The translations under genes and the position numbers were made by a program. The notes beneath the pieces were generated by a model. That model was not told the DNA's origin. It made no database searches and was given only the letters and a program-made list of their open reading frames with translations. Source: Astrothelium macrocarpum (Eukaryota; Ascomycota; Dothideomycetes; Trypetheliales; Trypetheliaceae). Taken from it: a stretch of DNA of 64,000 nucleotides. This document shows, piece by piece, positions 32,602-45,020 of the stretch. The stretch lies in the NCBI GenBank assembly GCA_021030915.1, contig JAGEMR010000006.1:124001-188000 (forward strand). Reading direction: 5' to 3'. How positions within the stretch are numbered: position 1 is the first letter of the stretch; the number at the start of each line of letters is the position of its first letter.

Positions 32602-35095
32602 TTATTCTACCCGAAGGACCCTTGGGCCTCGACGTTTTGTCGATCTCTTCTTCTTGTTTCCCTTGTCAAACGCTACAGCGCTGGCATGGTCCCGACCAAA
32701 GTTGTCAAGGTCTTTTACCTTGTAAATTCGGATAATCCAATTCTCGCTAGTGAACGCCTCCTCCACAGTAGTCAACTCAGGGCCTTGAGCCGGCAGTCTT
32801 GATCCTCGAACACGGTCCTGAGCCTGACCTGCAGGGAACAGAGAATTGTAATTATAGTAGGACATCTTGTACCTGCGAGGAGTCAGTCATGTTTCAATGC
32901 GGGTTCGAGTAATAGACATACATCAAGCTGTTCCTCATTGTCGGTGTTGCCTCATCGTCAACCCGGTATTCCCCTCTCGCCGTAAAGAAGTCACGTTCCT
33001 TGACCTCTTGCGGCCAGATGCCCTCGGCAATACGGACCATCCAGAGGAACTTATTAATATCATCCCCAGAATAGCCCAAGAGGCCTCCAAAGACGACAAG
33101 TACATAATCCACCTCATGCTGACGCATGATAGGATAACCGACCTCTTCTCTAGAACTCATTGCTTTTCCGACCGTTGCGATATGTGTATTGTTCCATGTA
33201 TTGTTATCAACAAGTGTTGGACGATCAGCCATTCCACCAATCTGGTATCCGTAATCCCACCAGGACATGACCTTTGCATTTTCCGGGGTATTTTGTCGCA
33301 ACCAATAGTAGGCTTCACGGTAGTCGTCGATGATGTGTTGGCTCCCATCGGGAAGCCGACTGGCCAAAACCACCGAGGGGGACGAATATGCATTTGACGT
33401 CACCCAAGTGCAGTGTGCCACAAACAGAAGCAAGTAGGCAGTGATGGCGCCTACGATACCGAATTTCGAAAAGTTGGAGAAAATGCCAACAACCGGAGTC
33501 CGGGTAGACTTTAACGTGTCGGGTACGGCGGCAGCAAGTCCTTTGCTCGGACCTGCATTTCTGTTGGCGTGTGCATCAGGATCAGGAGTCTTGATGACAG
33601 AAAACTGGTCCAGAATCTGAGAAATGGCTATGGCAGCTGCAACACAAACGATAGGAGTCAGTGTGAGCATCAAACGAACCATGACACCGGCAAAGTAACT
33701 CGCGAGTACAGCGTAAATGATGACAAAAACCTGTTCGTCCTTGAGTGTGCGGAAGCACATGTATACACCAGCTGGGAAAAGCCAGATCAGCATGTTGAGG
33801 TCGAAGAAAAATGCCGGCCAAGCAGTTGGCTGATGTTCAGATACAGATGCAATGATTGGAATGTGAATCTTGGCATATCCAGTATCCCAAAGAGAGTAGA
33901 AACGACCTGACCAGGGAGCCACGACTCCAGCAAAGGTCAGCAGAACCAGACCTCCGAGAGCAACTAGGAAAATCAATAAGACGGCACTACGAAGCAAAGT
34001 CTGAAACTGCTTGCTCGGCAGTTGAGTCCGAAGATACTCAGCAAAAGCTACAATCTGCAATAGACCAAAAACACCTGAGATTTATCAGTAAAATTCTTTG
34101 TGAATCAAATCCAGTGTTCAGGTCAACATACCAAGAGAAGACATGTGCTCGCTAGTTTTGAGAGGCAAGAAGCCAACAAACGGGATCTGCATGCTAGCCA
34201 AAGTACCAAGCGCATACCAGGTAGTATAGCTCACGTACAGACGAGGGCTATATCGACCCATGCAAATCAGGACGAGTGCGTGTAATGGAAGCAGATTGGT
34301 GATGAAAACGTATCCACCCCAGGAAGCAACCATGTAACCATAGAACAATGCAGTCAATCCTGCCCATAGTATAGAGCCCAGCTTCAATGCCTTGATCCAC
34401 AGGTAGAATGTAAAGACCAAGAGAAAGATAGCAATTGCTTCATTGTCATAACTTCCTGCCACGGAACGTGATATATAACCTGGGGTAATTCCCATGAACG
34501 CAGCTGCTAACAATCCAGCGGATGGGGACGTGGACATTTCCGAAGTAAAGAGGTAAGCAGCGAGTGCAGTAAGGCCGGAAAAGCCAGGCGCGAGAAGGAC
34601 ACAAATATTCCGAATGTCGACAGGTATTGTCAGAAATCTTAGGAGGTGGTAGATGACGCCGCTGGTGACCATGAGGCCGGGATACAGAGTACCCCCAGTG
34701 ACACGACCAAGAGGATGCCAGGTTCCTGTAAGTCATCAAGGATCAGAATGATGATACTGGCTATGAGAATAGGAAGAAGGCCAAGAAACTCACGATCATC
34801 GAACCAGTCCCAAAATTTGAAAAAGCCATATTGCACGAGGTATTTTGTTGCTCGAAAGTTGAACCACGGATCGACTGTGGTGTTTGATTAGCTTCCTTTT
34901 CCGATTGATGTTTCATCCAATGTTCAATGCGGGAGGCGTACATTCGTGAATGATGCTCTCGAACCTAATGACGGAAAAAAGTCGACTCGAGATGGCAGCA
35001 GCAGCAATGGTGCAAAGGATGAGGACACGGAGCAAACCTCTCGTGTTTCGGCCAGTATTCCCCTCGAAAAACTGGCTACCCACGGCGACAGCCAT
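32602..35095 (-). CDS. STT3: STT3, catalytic subunit of oligosaccharyltransferase
   Basis: Transfers the lipid-linked Glc3Man9GlcNAc2 glycan to Asn-X-Ser/Thr in the ER lumen. Exons: 35095-34942, 34874-34794, 34725-34132, 34074-32922 and 32872-32602; phases close to 750 residues. The hallmark WWDYG is in NAKVMSWWDYGYQIGGMADR. Also present: FESIIHEFDPWFNFRATKYL, GYISRSVAGSYDNEAIAIF, SVSEHQPTAWPAFFFDLN and SLMYKMSYYNYN. About a dozen hydrophobic segments precede the luminal domain. The C-terminus is basic (KKKRSTKRRG). All key motifs are present. Start MAVAVGSQFF fits the family length. Confidence 0.95.
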
Positions 35096-36375
35096 GTTGA
35101 GGTCGGAGATCGAATGACTGACTGCCGTGGAAGGACGATATCTTCTGTGGTGGTGCTCAAGACAGCTGGCGTGAAGAGCAGGAGCAGGCCTACCAGTTTA
35201 GGTTTAGCTCTAGCGGAAGTTTGGGCCGACGGGCCTTGATCAGGTACCATGGAAAATTCATGGGCCATTAAATTGTAATTCAACCTCGATTCATATTGAT
35301 AGAGACGACTATTGCTATTGCGCATACAATGCGTTATTCGTGTGTAGTGGGCTTTGCATGCCGCTCACTTCGAATTCCCATCCGCAATACCCACATACGG
35401 TCACGGACATGTCAAACAAGCCTTCTTGGCTACTATCATCTTGGATGCATGACAACAAGATGATCCGAATACTGTTTCTTCGCCTTTTTGGATTGCCTGG
35501 TTTTACCACGTCAGTCCTGCATCAACAATGGCCGGTCAAAAGGGATGGTAGAGAGCAGTTAATGTTCTCGTCAGATCAGGAAAACGACATGACATAGCCG
35601 GGCTTCAATGCGCGCCGCCAAGGCGCAGCTCCTTCACCCGCCTCATCTGGCGACGGAGGAGTCTGCCTCGAGCTAGCACATCTGCACGCTCGCTCCATGC
35701 CTACGATTTCCTTCTTTGCTTCACACCAATTGCCACTGCCATATCGTCATATGATATCTTGCGCATCCGGTGCCTTTCGACTTGCTACTGAAGTGGCTTA
35801 CTGGATCAGCCCCGAGTTCAGCCTGAGGGATCGCGGGCACTTTTCTCGAGCCGCACTTCTGCGCCATATCAACGGCAGCCTGGCATCATTTGGCATTCGC
35901 GCTCTCTCTTGAACAAAATCCAGACGACTTTTTTGTTTCATCAGACACATTCAGATCATTTGCCAATTGAGGTCATTGGACCATTGAAGCAGAGGTCCCT
36001 CAGCTAGTGGTTTTCCTACCTACCTACCTTACCTACCTGAGCCTTTCAGCTTCATTGCCGAAATCAAAGCTTGCGCCAGCTCACGGTGGATCTCTTCCTT
36101 GGTCTGTTTTCTTTGTGTACAATTTCCTACTATTCGCGAATGATCTTTGGTCCTCATGGTAAACATGTCCTTGGCCTAAATTGAAGATACATAACACCGC
36201 TGTCTGTGCCACCAAAGACTTACTACAGCGTTAGCTCAATATCTTCATACAAAGGCGCCTTTCTTTGGAATACTTCATTCTTCATTAAAAAGTCTTCCAA
36301 TCCTTATCGAGCACGGGTGTTCCACCCGCCAACCCGTGAATTGAATCAAATTGTAGAATTCTACTATCGGAGAAG
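35096..36375. other. Long intergenic region with TACC microsatellite
   Basis: About 1.3 kb with the STT3 promoter and the likely long 5' leader of the zinc-finger gene at 36376. A short (CTAC)n/(TACC)n run sits at about 36018-36041. No gene supported. Confidence 0.45.
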
Positions 36376-39300
36376 ATGACTTTCGAGGCACAGGGACGCA
36401 TTGATGGGATAGATGAAAGGAATAATCCTTTCTTCTGGCAATCACAAGGAGCTGACACCTATCCCGACTCCATCAAAGTGGAGAATCAACACGGCCACGG
36501 ACAGTTTGTGGTACCGTCCTTCTCGGGGAATCAAAGCCATATCGATTGGCAGCAGGCGCAGGAGCTTTCATCACCAAGCGAATATGTTGCTCTCGGAGTC
36601 GACTTCCAATCTCCCTTTAACTCGACCAATGGGAATTTCATGCAGTCATCTGCTAGTTTGCAAGATCGCCGAAGCTCTGCTGGGTTTGTGTCAGATCATG
36701 GCTTTCCCGATTTGAGCAACCAGGCAAGTCCTGCTTGTCTAGATGACCAATTAGACGAGCAGCTCGGTCCAAGACTAGTGCTCGACGATGACAATGGTGT
36801 GCTTGCACCAGGCGTACAAAATCGTTCCACTCCATCGTCCCAAATGCGATGGAATTCTCCACCTGGTGGTAACTACAGAAATACACAATTGTTAAGTCCC
36901 GTATTAACGGGGACTTCAAGCCCTGCTTCGGGTATTGTAGAGCCAGCTTATGCCGCATCCAATCCTCTTTCCAGCGCTCCATTCAGTCTCGTGACAAGGC
37001 CTGCCAATCTGTCCCCAATACCAGCAGAAATACCACCGCATGTATTCGGAAATACCCAGCATTACAACGCTGCGCCCAGCATTGATCCGGCAGCCGAGCA
37101 AACAACCAATTTTGAGGGGGAGAGAGCCCACTCGACAAGCCCATATACCGTTCAAAACTACGCAGAAATGTTGCCCGACCAAATGTATAGACAAGTTTCC
37201 AGCGCCGCATCCGCCGCACCTGTGGTATCGGAAGCTCAATCCAACCAGGCTGTTCACTTGATGTCCCAGAATCACACAAAGAACAAGCGCTCCCTCACGA
37301 CCTCTGAGCCAGAACAGGAATTCAGTACACATGCTATTGAGCGCTTGGGTGATGGCTCATGGAGACCGGACCAAGAAACTGGTCATACGGGTTTGGCTCC
37401 TGAATATCGGGACAAGATTCGCGCTGATGTTCCGACACTAGAGGAACAGGAGCAGCAAAGAGTGTTGGATGAACGCAATGCTGAGGTAGCAGAGTGGCTG
37501 AGCAAAAGTGAAACTGAAAGGCCTACACAAGAGGGCAGGCCACAGCTGGCAATTCCAATCAAACAAGACCTGCACCATCGCCGTGCAAAGAGCACGGGTG
37601 CTCCATTCAATGGGCAGGAGCACGACCTGTTCGATGATTCACATGTACCAGGACCTGGACTGAACATCCAAGAGCAAAGCGACATCGAAGATGGCGGGGA
37701 CGGTTCGTCTTTTAATGCTGAAGGAGATGACTCGCCCCCGGCAAGAATCGATGAGTCGCTACAGGAGAGAAGCCCTTCACCTCCGTCTCGTCCTGACCAG
37801 GGATCCTCGCGCCGTCCAAATGTCCAGCCTTGGTATGATGGACCGAAGGATCCACCGTATTCGAATGAAAGGTACCAGCCTCCCACTTCAAATGCTGCTA
37901 TAATGAAATTCCGTCATCGAGCTAGGGATGTGGAAACTGCTTCACGTTCGGCAACCCTGGGGTCGAGACGTCGTAGCGATACGGACTTGGAAAGCTTAGT
38001 CTCTCTAACACTAGGGAATTCTCAGCGAAAAGGAGACAAGCATGCAGCAAAGTCGAAGGCGGAAGTCGAAAAGCCTGGAAACATCTTCACTAATCTTATG
38101 CAGAGGCGCCCGAGTACCAACATCCTAAAACGAAAAGGTACAAACTTAGCAAACGTGAGCCAAAACCAATCGCAACCTGGAAGCCATCACCAGATCAATG
38201 ATTCAAAGCTCCACGCACCGATGATCCATGTGAACATGCGCCGACCACGATCCCCTAGGATTGATACACAATTCAGAGGGAATCGCTCGCCCCGCGAGCC
38301 TTCAAGCGCCGTCTCTTCGACCTCCCTGACTCCATGGAACGCAGTGACTCAGGCAAAGAATGCGATTCTTCGAAACAGGAGCAAAAGCGAATTTGGCCTC
38401 AAAGATCTCATGGCTCAGCACGGTGGTCCACCAATGCTCAAACTTGCTTCATCCTCCAATGACCCTGAACCATTACAAGTTCCTGTCTCGTCGGAACAAG
38501 AAGATGAGGAGCTGGACATGAATCAAGAAGCTGAACTTGGTCAGGTGAACTCAGTAGCCATGGACATGAAAGTTCGCTACGAAAGAATCGTCCCAACAGT
38601 CGAGGGATTCAAGAAGCATGTCCTTGGGCTCAACCCGCGTCTTGCACCGTTCTTGGCCGACCGAATAGCCGTCGAGCAGCTAAGACGATACAAAAAGCTG
38701 CTTGAAGCGCAAACGGATCACAAGAAAGCCGTCAACGGTGGCACGTGCTCGTCTGGAGCCCTTTGCCCAGATCTTGGTGGGAGTTCAAGGTTGTTGCCTT
38801 TACGAACCAACAATAAAAATTCTGCAACAGCAACGCTGGGCTTTCAAATCGTGACGTCTCCCGTGTCCGAAGAGGACGGAAACAACGCAAGCCAGAATGA
38901 TGGCGTGATTGTGCCGGCACAATTTCCTTCCGGCATACCGATTCCGCCCGTCTCGAGATTGCCAGCTGAATTCGAGTGTCCACTCTGTTTCAAAGTGAAG
39001 CAGTTCATCAAGCCCTCGGATTGGACCAAACATGTTCACGAGGACGTATCGCCGTTTACATGCACATTCGAATCGTGCACAGAAACAAAATCCTTTAAGC
39101 GAAAGGCTGATTGGGTTAGGCACGAGAACGAACGACATCGTCGGTTGGAGTCTTGGAACTGTAATTTCGCAGATTGTGCCCACTCATGTCACAGGAAAGA
39201 CAATTTCGTGCAACATCTGGTTCGTGAGCACGGACTGCCTGAACCCAAGATCCGCACTGCCAAGTCCATTTCCGGACCAAGTGCTGCAGGGCCAATAGAG

Positions 39301-40008
39301 ATTATGGGCGTAACCTACGAAGACATTTGGAAATTCATCGACACTTGCAAGCAAGACACGAGCAAAAATGCGGAAGAGGAGCCTTGCCGCTTTTGTGGAA
39401 ATACTTGCAGCAGCTGGAAAAAGCTGACTGTTCACCTTGCAAAGCATTTGGAACAGATTAGCCTTCCTGTCCTTGGACTTCTTTTGCAAAGTCGCAACAA
39501 AGCGCCGACGATTGGTCCGCCGGCTGCTCAGGTTTTCGATTCCCTACAGCAAATCGACTACCGACAAACATTTACTAACATGCCCGCGCAACATTGGATG
39601 GGCGAGGGCATGTCTGCTTCCATCAGCAATATTCCTCTCCACATCAATACGAAGCCCCAAATAGCTGTTGCAACACAAGCGTCCTTTTCGGCGAATACTT
39701 ACCCACCCGTTCAGCTTCACAATCACGTCACAAACGAGTCTCAGGACTTTTTACAGGGCCAAGGTGCAGTTTATTCCAATCACAGTTTAGATGCTGCTGC
39801 GAACCAACAGTTTCCTCCACAACACTTCCAGACGAGGTTTTCCGGCCAGCCTTCTAATCCGCACTCTGGTGTTTTTCCCATGACAAATCCCGCTGTTGCG
39901 GGAAGCTCACAGCAGAGGTTCGTATCATCGCCTGTAGAATCGGTCGAGTTCGAAAGTGGAGCATTTGCCGGTCATCACATCCACTCTTCTACGTATCCGG
40001 GCAATTGA
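36376..40008 (+). CDS. Large C2H2 zinc-finger regulator (1210 aa)
   Basis: Single exon. Residues 1-860 are mostly disordered and Ser/Pro/Gln-rich, with basic patches, a charged helical part near ILSRYSG-free segment 345-390 (RADVPTLEEQEQQRVLDERN) and a conserved-looking helix near 735-780 (VRYERIVPTVEGFKKHVLGL). Fingers: about 865-895, FECPLCFKVKQF then W.KHVHED; FTCTFESC with SFKRKADWVRHENERH; WNCNFADC with CHRKDNFVQHLVREH; and later CRFCGNTCSSWKKLTVHLAKH. The set matches the architecture of the genes at 27.8 and 41.3 kb. The C-terminal 170 residues are Gln/Asn/Pro-rich, suited to transactivation. Likely transcription factor. Confidence 0.85.
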   Translation: MTFEAQGRIDGIDERNNPFFWQSQGADTYPDSIKVENQHGHGQFVVPSFSGNQSHIDWQQAQELSSPSEYVALGVDFQSPFNSTNGNFMQSSASLQDRRSSAGFVSDHGFPDLSNQASPACLDDQLDEQLGPRLVLDDDNGVLAPGVQNRSTPSSQMRWNSPPGGNYRNTQLLSPVLTGTSSPASGIVEPAYAASNPLSSAPFSLVTRPANLSPIPAEIPPHVFGNTQHYNAAPSIDPAAEQTTNFEGERAHSTSPYTVQNYAEMLPDQMYRQVSSAASAAPVVSEAQSNQAVHLMSQNHTKNKRSLTTSEPEQEFSTHAIERLGDGSWRPDQETGHTGLAPEYRDKIRADVPTLEEQEQQRVLDERNAEVAEWLSKSETERPTQEGRPQLAIPIKQDLHHRRAKSTGAPFNGQEHDLFDDSHVPGPGLNIQEQSDIEDGGDGSSFNAEGDDSPPARIDESLQERSPSPPSRPDQGSSRRPNVQPWYDGPKDPPYSNERYQPPTSNAAIMKFRHRARDVETASRSATLGSRRRSDTDLESLVSLTLGNSQRKGDKHAAKSKAEVEKPGNIFTNLMQRRPSTNILKRKGTNLANVSQNQSQPGSHHQINDSKLHAPMIHVNMRRPRSPRIDTQFRGNRSPREPSSAVSSTSLTPWNAVTQAKNAILRNRSKSEFGLKDLMAQHGGPPMLKLASSSNDPEPLQVPVSSEQEDEELDMNQEAELGQVNSVAMDMKVRYERIVPTVEGFKKHVLGLNPRLAPFLADRIAVEQLRRYKKLLEAQTDHKKAVNGGTCSSGALCPDLGGSSRLLPLRTNNKNSATATLGFQIVTSPVSEEDGNNASQNDGVIVPAQFPSGIPIPPVSRLPAEFECPLCFKVKQFIKPSDWTKHVHEDVSPFTCTFESCTETKSFKRKADWVRHENERHRRLESWNCNFADCAHSCHRKDNFVQHLVREHGLPEPKIRTAKSISGPSAAGPIEIMGVTYEDIWKFIDTCKQDTSKNAEEEPCRFCGNTCSSWKKLTVHLAKHLEQISLPVLGLLLQSRNKAPTIGPPAAQVFDSLQQIDYRQTFTNMPAQHWMGEGMSASISNIPLHINTKPQIAVATQASFSANTYPPVQLHNHVTNESQDFLQGQGAVYSNHSLDAAANQQFPPQHFQTRFSGQPSNPHSGVFPMTNPAVAGSSQQRFVSSPVESVEFESGAFAGHHIHSSTYPGN

Positions 40009-41335
40009 GGTGTGCGTGCATGCTCACGGCTGCACGGAGGTTACTTGCGCTCAACTAGGATTTGCTATTGATTTTTGGTGTACACTCGGGTTGGAGCGCC
40101 TTTTGATTTCTTGATACCAGGATGGATGCATGGCAAATTAGCTTGCTGTCGATAGACCCTCCCCAGAAAGGGTGAATCAGATTGTTTTCTGCTCTTGGCC
40201 AGATGGAGGCACGCGCTCTATCGCGCACTGCGATGACGGGTTCGCTTGTAGAGTCTGTGATTCGCCATAGCGGACGGTGGCGGCCAATTGGGCCTGGCTC
40301 GAACCACAACGCCCCAGCCAGCTCCAGGCAGCAGCAGAGACATGTCTGCCTTGAAGTGCCCAGCGGATGCATAATGACACGAAGTCTGGCGCTGCACTGC
40401 CGACATCATGCAATGTTACGTAAGACGATTCCGAGCTGTATTGGCGGCCTGTTGCGTCCAAGGCTCGCTCAGATCATTGCTCTGTGAGGCCTGAAAACTC
40501 TGCCGTGGTGAGCGCTCGTACCTGCGGGCCCGGCCACAGGCCAATCACGTGGCGTGCCCCGGCGTGTTTCGCTTCGTCCTGTATCAAGAACACTGAAACT
40601 CGTCGACGCGCTAAAGAGGTATCAACTCCATTGCGCAAAGTACATGCGACTCGCACCCAGTCTCACCCGGCCTGTCGGCATCTCCCGCCTGCACACCATC
40701 CTACGCTCGAGCGCTCCTCTACTGTCTCCGCATCACGCACGATTGACTCGGGGCCGTGCTGGCAGCCAACATGCGCCGTTGTCGTGTGCGACCATAAGCT
40801 GCTCATCTGGAAATGCCGCATTAGGATGCGCTCTTCCCGTGTAGACGCCATTGCCGGCGCTGAATTTTTTCACACCTTGTCCGCTCCAGCGTGGGGGCGG
40901 CTGGCTGAATAGTGTGTATCTTTGGTGCTGGAGCTTTGCAGTCGGTCGTCAATTTCCATTCGTCCACATCTAAATCTCCTCGTCCCGCCAGTCCTGTGAC
41001 TGGGCAGGCATTAGCGGGTGCTGCGCCCGGTGACATGGTCTTCTCCTCTAGTTCTGAGAACTTCTTGTTTTGCTGGATCAGAGTCAGACACGACGTTGTT
41101 TTCTGACTCCTACCCATTATCCCGGGTCTCCCGTTTCTGATTTCTCACACTATGGTTCGGACTGAGTAAAATGTCGGAGGACAATCGCATGCACCGTCAC
41201 AGCCCCCAAACCGTAAGGCTGAATTCTCAGCCGCGATCAGCCTTTTTTGTTAACCTTACCGTATAGTATGGTGACCCCAATCGAGACGCAAATCGCAATA
41301 ATTTGGGCTCCAGTTCATGGAGACCATTCGAAGCA
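40009..41335. other. 1.3-kb gene-free stretch between two zinc-finger genes
   Basis: GC-rich with many short overlapping ORFs on both strands, none convincing. Likely the 3' UTR of the upstream gene and a long promoter for the next. Confidence 0.4.
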
Positions 41336-44124
41336 ATGCCCCCTCCTGGTCGACCTGCGCCTATAGATCCCCCAGTCTTCAACAACTTCAACGATCCTAA
41401 TGTTCCTTCGACGCCACCAGCCTGGGATGCTTTGAATTTCAACCACATACCGAATCGAAGTACCTACCCTCTAGATATTAGGATCGACGATATTAGCGAT
41501 GCGACCAGATCCACTGTGCCGCAGCCAGAACTGACCGAAATCCAAGACCCATTGACACGATTCTACGCAGGGCGCGATGATCCATGGATACCTCCACAAT
41601 CTTTGCCAACATATTCGACGATGACAGTGCCCCCACAAAGGGCCATCACATCGCAACCGCGCCCGACTGCTCCGGACGTGGCAGTCTTTGATCATCACAG
41701 CAGCGCACCATCATCAGAAGTTGGCAGTTCCATCGCTAGACCATGTAGATCTGATTCTGGTTACATAACCAAAGCTGCGACAGCGCGCTCTGTACATAGC
41801 GTCGAGTCTGGAGAGACTAATGATCTCTCGGCGCCTCTAGATAGCATGCGACTGTATAGCGGTCAGCCTCGTCACGCTCGACAGAGTATCAATCAATTCC
41901 CAGCTGTTCAACAACCAATTCTTGGAAATCATCAGGGACCGCCTGTGAACTCGCTTCAGTGTCACCATTGCGGAGAGACTCAGAAATGCCGATCGGATTA
42001 CAAGTACGCATCTTGCCCTCTTTCGGGTACGTTCAAAACTGATAAATGTAGAAAACATATAACTAGACATGAAAAGCCTCACAAATGTGATTATCCCGGT
42101 TGTACGCGGAGAGAGGGATTCACTTCAGCAAATGATCTTGATCGACATAAAAAGAGCAAGCATAATATCGCTCCAACTCATGGCTCGGACCGTAGCTACA
42201 AATGCGCGGCAGACCAATGTAAAAAGAAGGTAAAAATTTGGCCACGGCTAGACAACTTTCGACAGCATGTAATAAAGATTCATCCCGACGAAAACGCAGA
42301 TGTTCTGATCCGAAAGTAAGTTTTCCAAATCGCACCCAGAATTAGCAAGTGCAGATGCTAATTGCAGTAGATCTGAAGAACTCGCAGCCAAATCCCGCGC
42401 AGAGAGCGAGTCCGCACACAAAGCACTATCAAATGGTGCCTTGAATCCTCAATTGACTGCAAATCATGAGCAGAATGTGCAGCAATTGGCGCCAATACAT
42501 TATCATCAGTCACCTGCACCGCATACTCAGCAATATTCTCAGAGCCCTCTATGGCCTCTTCCCAGCCAAAATGCCGTTCCGAATACTCAACAGGGCAATC
42601 AATCGACGTCAGCTATCATACGCTCTAATTCTACTCATCATGCCGCTTCAAATTCTCATGGATCTTCACACTGGCCTTCATTACCGCCCGCAGGCGCGAC
42701 ACCAATTCTAAATCAGGGAACCAAGCGCGGTGGCAGTGATGGCCTGGATGCGCTCGCGAATGCTGCTGCGAATCATTGGCAACCTTCAACCGGTACTAAT
42801 GGAGAGCAACCAATGACGAACGGCAATAGTTGGACTGAGTCCGACGTGATTCAGTCCCCTCAGCAAAGCTTCGATCCAGAGCAAAGGCAGGCGTTTGCGT
42901 TCCTCTCTCGAATGATAAGCGAGAGGACAAAAGCTAACAATAAGCAAAAAATGATTGAAGCACTTAATGCAATGACATCTATGCTAGATGATGACATGTA
43001 TGACCAGTCCGATCCAGGTGATGCGCAGGCCAACAGCAACGGGGAAGACAATGATGAATTCCGAAACCGGGTAGAAATCATCTTTGGAAAATTTGTTGGT
43101 AATGACATGCAGAGGCCTCGAGCGATGGCTGGGCGACAAAGGTCGAATGGGAGCAATGGAGGCGAACAATGTCCCGTGTGTTACAAATACTTACCTCGTA
43201 ATTGCGAGTTGAAGTAAGTAATGTTCACAGAGTACCAGACAGCATTTGCTCACATGCAACAGTAAACATCTAAAGCGACATACACGCCCATTCGGCTGCA
43301 CATTTCCACGCTGCAAAAAGAAATTCGGTTCCAAGAACGATTGGAAGCGACACGAGAATTCACAACATTTCCAACAAGAGACGTATCGGTGCAGGTGTCT
43401 ACAGAAAACCACGGGCCAGGCATGCTGTCGATTATTCTGGTCAAAGGAAAGCTTCCGCAACCATCTGAAAGGAGATCACACGTGCACGGACGACCAGATC
43501 AAAGAAGAATGTCGTGAGCGCCACATTGGTCGTAACGGCCAAGGCCGCTTCTGGTGTGGCTTCTGCAAGGACGTCATCAAGCTCGAGTCGCGCGGCATCG
43601 AGGCCTGGGACGAGCGCTTTAAGCACATTGGTGACCACTTCAACAAGGAGAACCTCGACATCAAGGACTGGATCTGTCTCGAGATGAATCAGCCCAAGGG
43701 TCAGCAGGTCAAAGATACAAGTCGCGATGTGTTTGAGTATCCCGACGCGGATAAGCAGCCGGTCCCGGGGATGCATGCAGCGCCTGTCCCACCGAATCTC
43801 CCCAATGGAGACAGCGCAAATTCGGCGTCGAGGAAACGCGCAAGGTCGGACAATATTACTATGAATGGGCAAACGTGGAGTGGCACGCGTGGACAAGAGA
43901 CGGTAATATTTTGTGTAAGTTTTAGGTAATCTCACGTAATGCATGTCCACTGTCGCTGACTTTGCATACAGTGTCGATGCGGCCAGGGCCCTTACAACTC
44001 GCAGCTTTACAAGAGCTGCCAGGGATGGCATATGAATTGCAACCATGTTTTCTGTAACAATTGTCCTGCTAAGAAGCGAAGGCTTGGTGGGAATGAGGAC
44101 TTATTGGATCTCTTCCCTGGCTAA
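41336..44124 (+). CDS. C2H2 zinc-finger protein with C-terminal Cys/His-rich module (876 aa)
   Basis: Exons 41336-42315, 42368-43213, 43263-43914 and 43972-44124 close in phase; the start is the first in-frame ATG. An early cluster at about 208-325 contains QCHHCGETQKCRSDYK, KPHKCDYPGCTRREGF with DLDRHKKSKH, and YKCAADQCKKKVKIW with RQHVIKIH. The middle is Gln/Asn/Ser-rich. The C-terminal set begins CPVCYKYLPRNCELK, continues HLKRHTRPFGC, GSKNDWKRHENSQH and FRNHLKGDH, and ends with the Trp-bearing finger FWCGFC...AWDERFKHIGDHF. The final exon codes a compact Cys/His module (CRCGQGPYNSQL, HMNCNHVFCNNCP). Probably nuclear. Confidence 0.82.
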
Positions 44125-45020
44125 TCATCATGGTCACCAAAGGCCCAAACAGAAATCTCGAAAGAATTCAGATAATCTAACGACTGCTAAATGCACGTTG
44201 CAGAGAATGAGAAGCTGCCTTTCCCTTTGGGTTGGCTCAAGTTCGATTATCTCGATCCTTCATTTTTGTAGTCTCCTTCGAAGGCTAACTATTTCTTATC
44301 CTGTGGTCATATACCACTGTATCTGGCTTGGGACTTCGACTCAGCAGAGTGCTGCACAGAAGCCCATGGCACTACATGGCCACAACACAAACAAAATGCG
44401 ACTGGGCTTGAAGCATCGCTCAGCCAAGACACGCGGTGCGCAAGGGTTCTCTGAGCACCCAGATGAGAACTAGCACAGTGTCAAATAAATACCATACGAA
44501 TCTCATTCCTAACCTCCTATCTTTACTTGTTGCTGGGTGGTGGTAGGGCATGTGTGGCGGCTTGTATGGAGTCTATGGGACCAAATGAGAGGAAGTTGGA
44601 TCCGAGGGCTGATAGGGGACCCAGGGAGGAAGTAATACGCCTTCACGAGATACGTAGAGTACAAAGCTCAGACATTTGGCAAAATCATGTTGTCGATGTC
44701 GTGATTCATCTCTGGAATCTGCCTTCCGTAGCCCGTAGAGCCTTGCCTTGGGTACTATGAACTTGCCTCCCGGATTCCGTACAGCCTTGCTCCCCGTACT
44801 TCATGCAGCCTTGCCTTCTCTACTTTGAACTTCCATCTCCATGACATTTTCTTCTTTCTCTGGAACGGATAACATCTACAAACGCCCCATCAAAGCACCC
44901 CTCTGTTTTGAACACAAGCTTCCGCTATTTGGGTTGAGCTCTAACTGAAGATCCTTGAAGAACTTGGCTTGCCACATGTAAAGGCTGGATCCGGCCAACC
45001 CAGCTCTTGACCATCCGACA
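44125..45020. other. Intergenic with degenerate short repeats
   Basis: About 900 nt. Around 44725-44835, the string AGCCTTGC recurs three times, with CTAC/GTAC and GAACTT nearby, as a degenerate repeat of about 30 nt. No gene supported. Confidence 0.4.
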
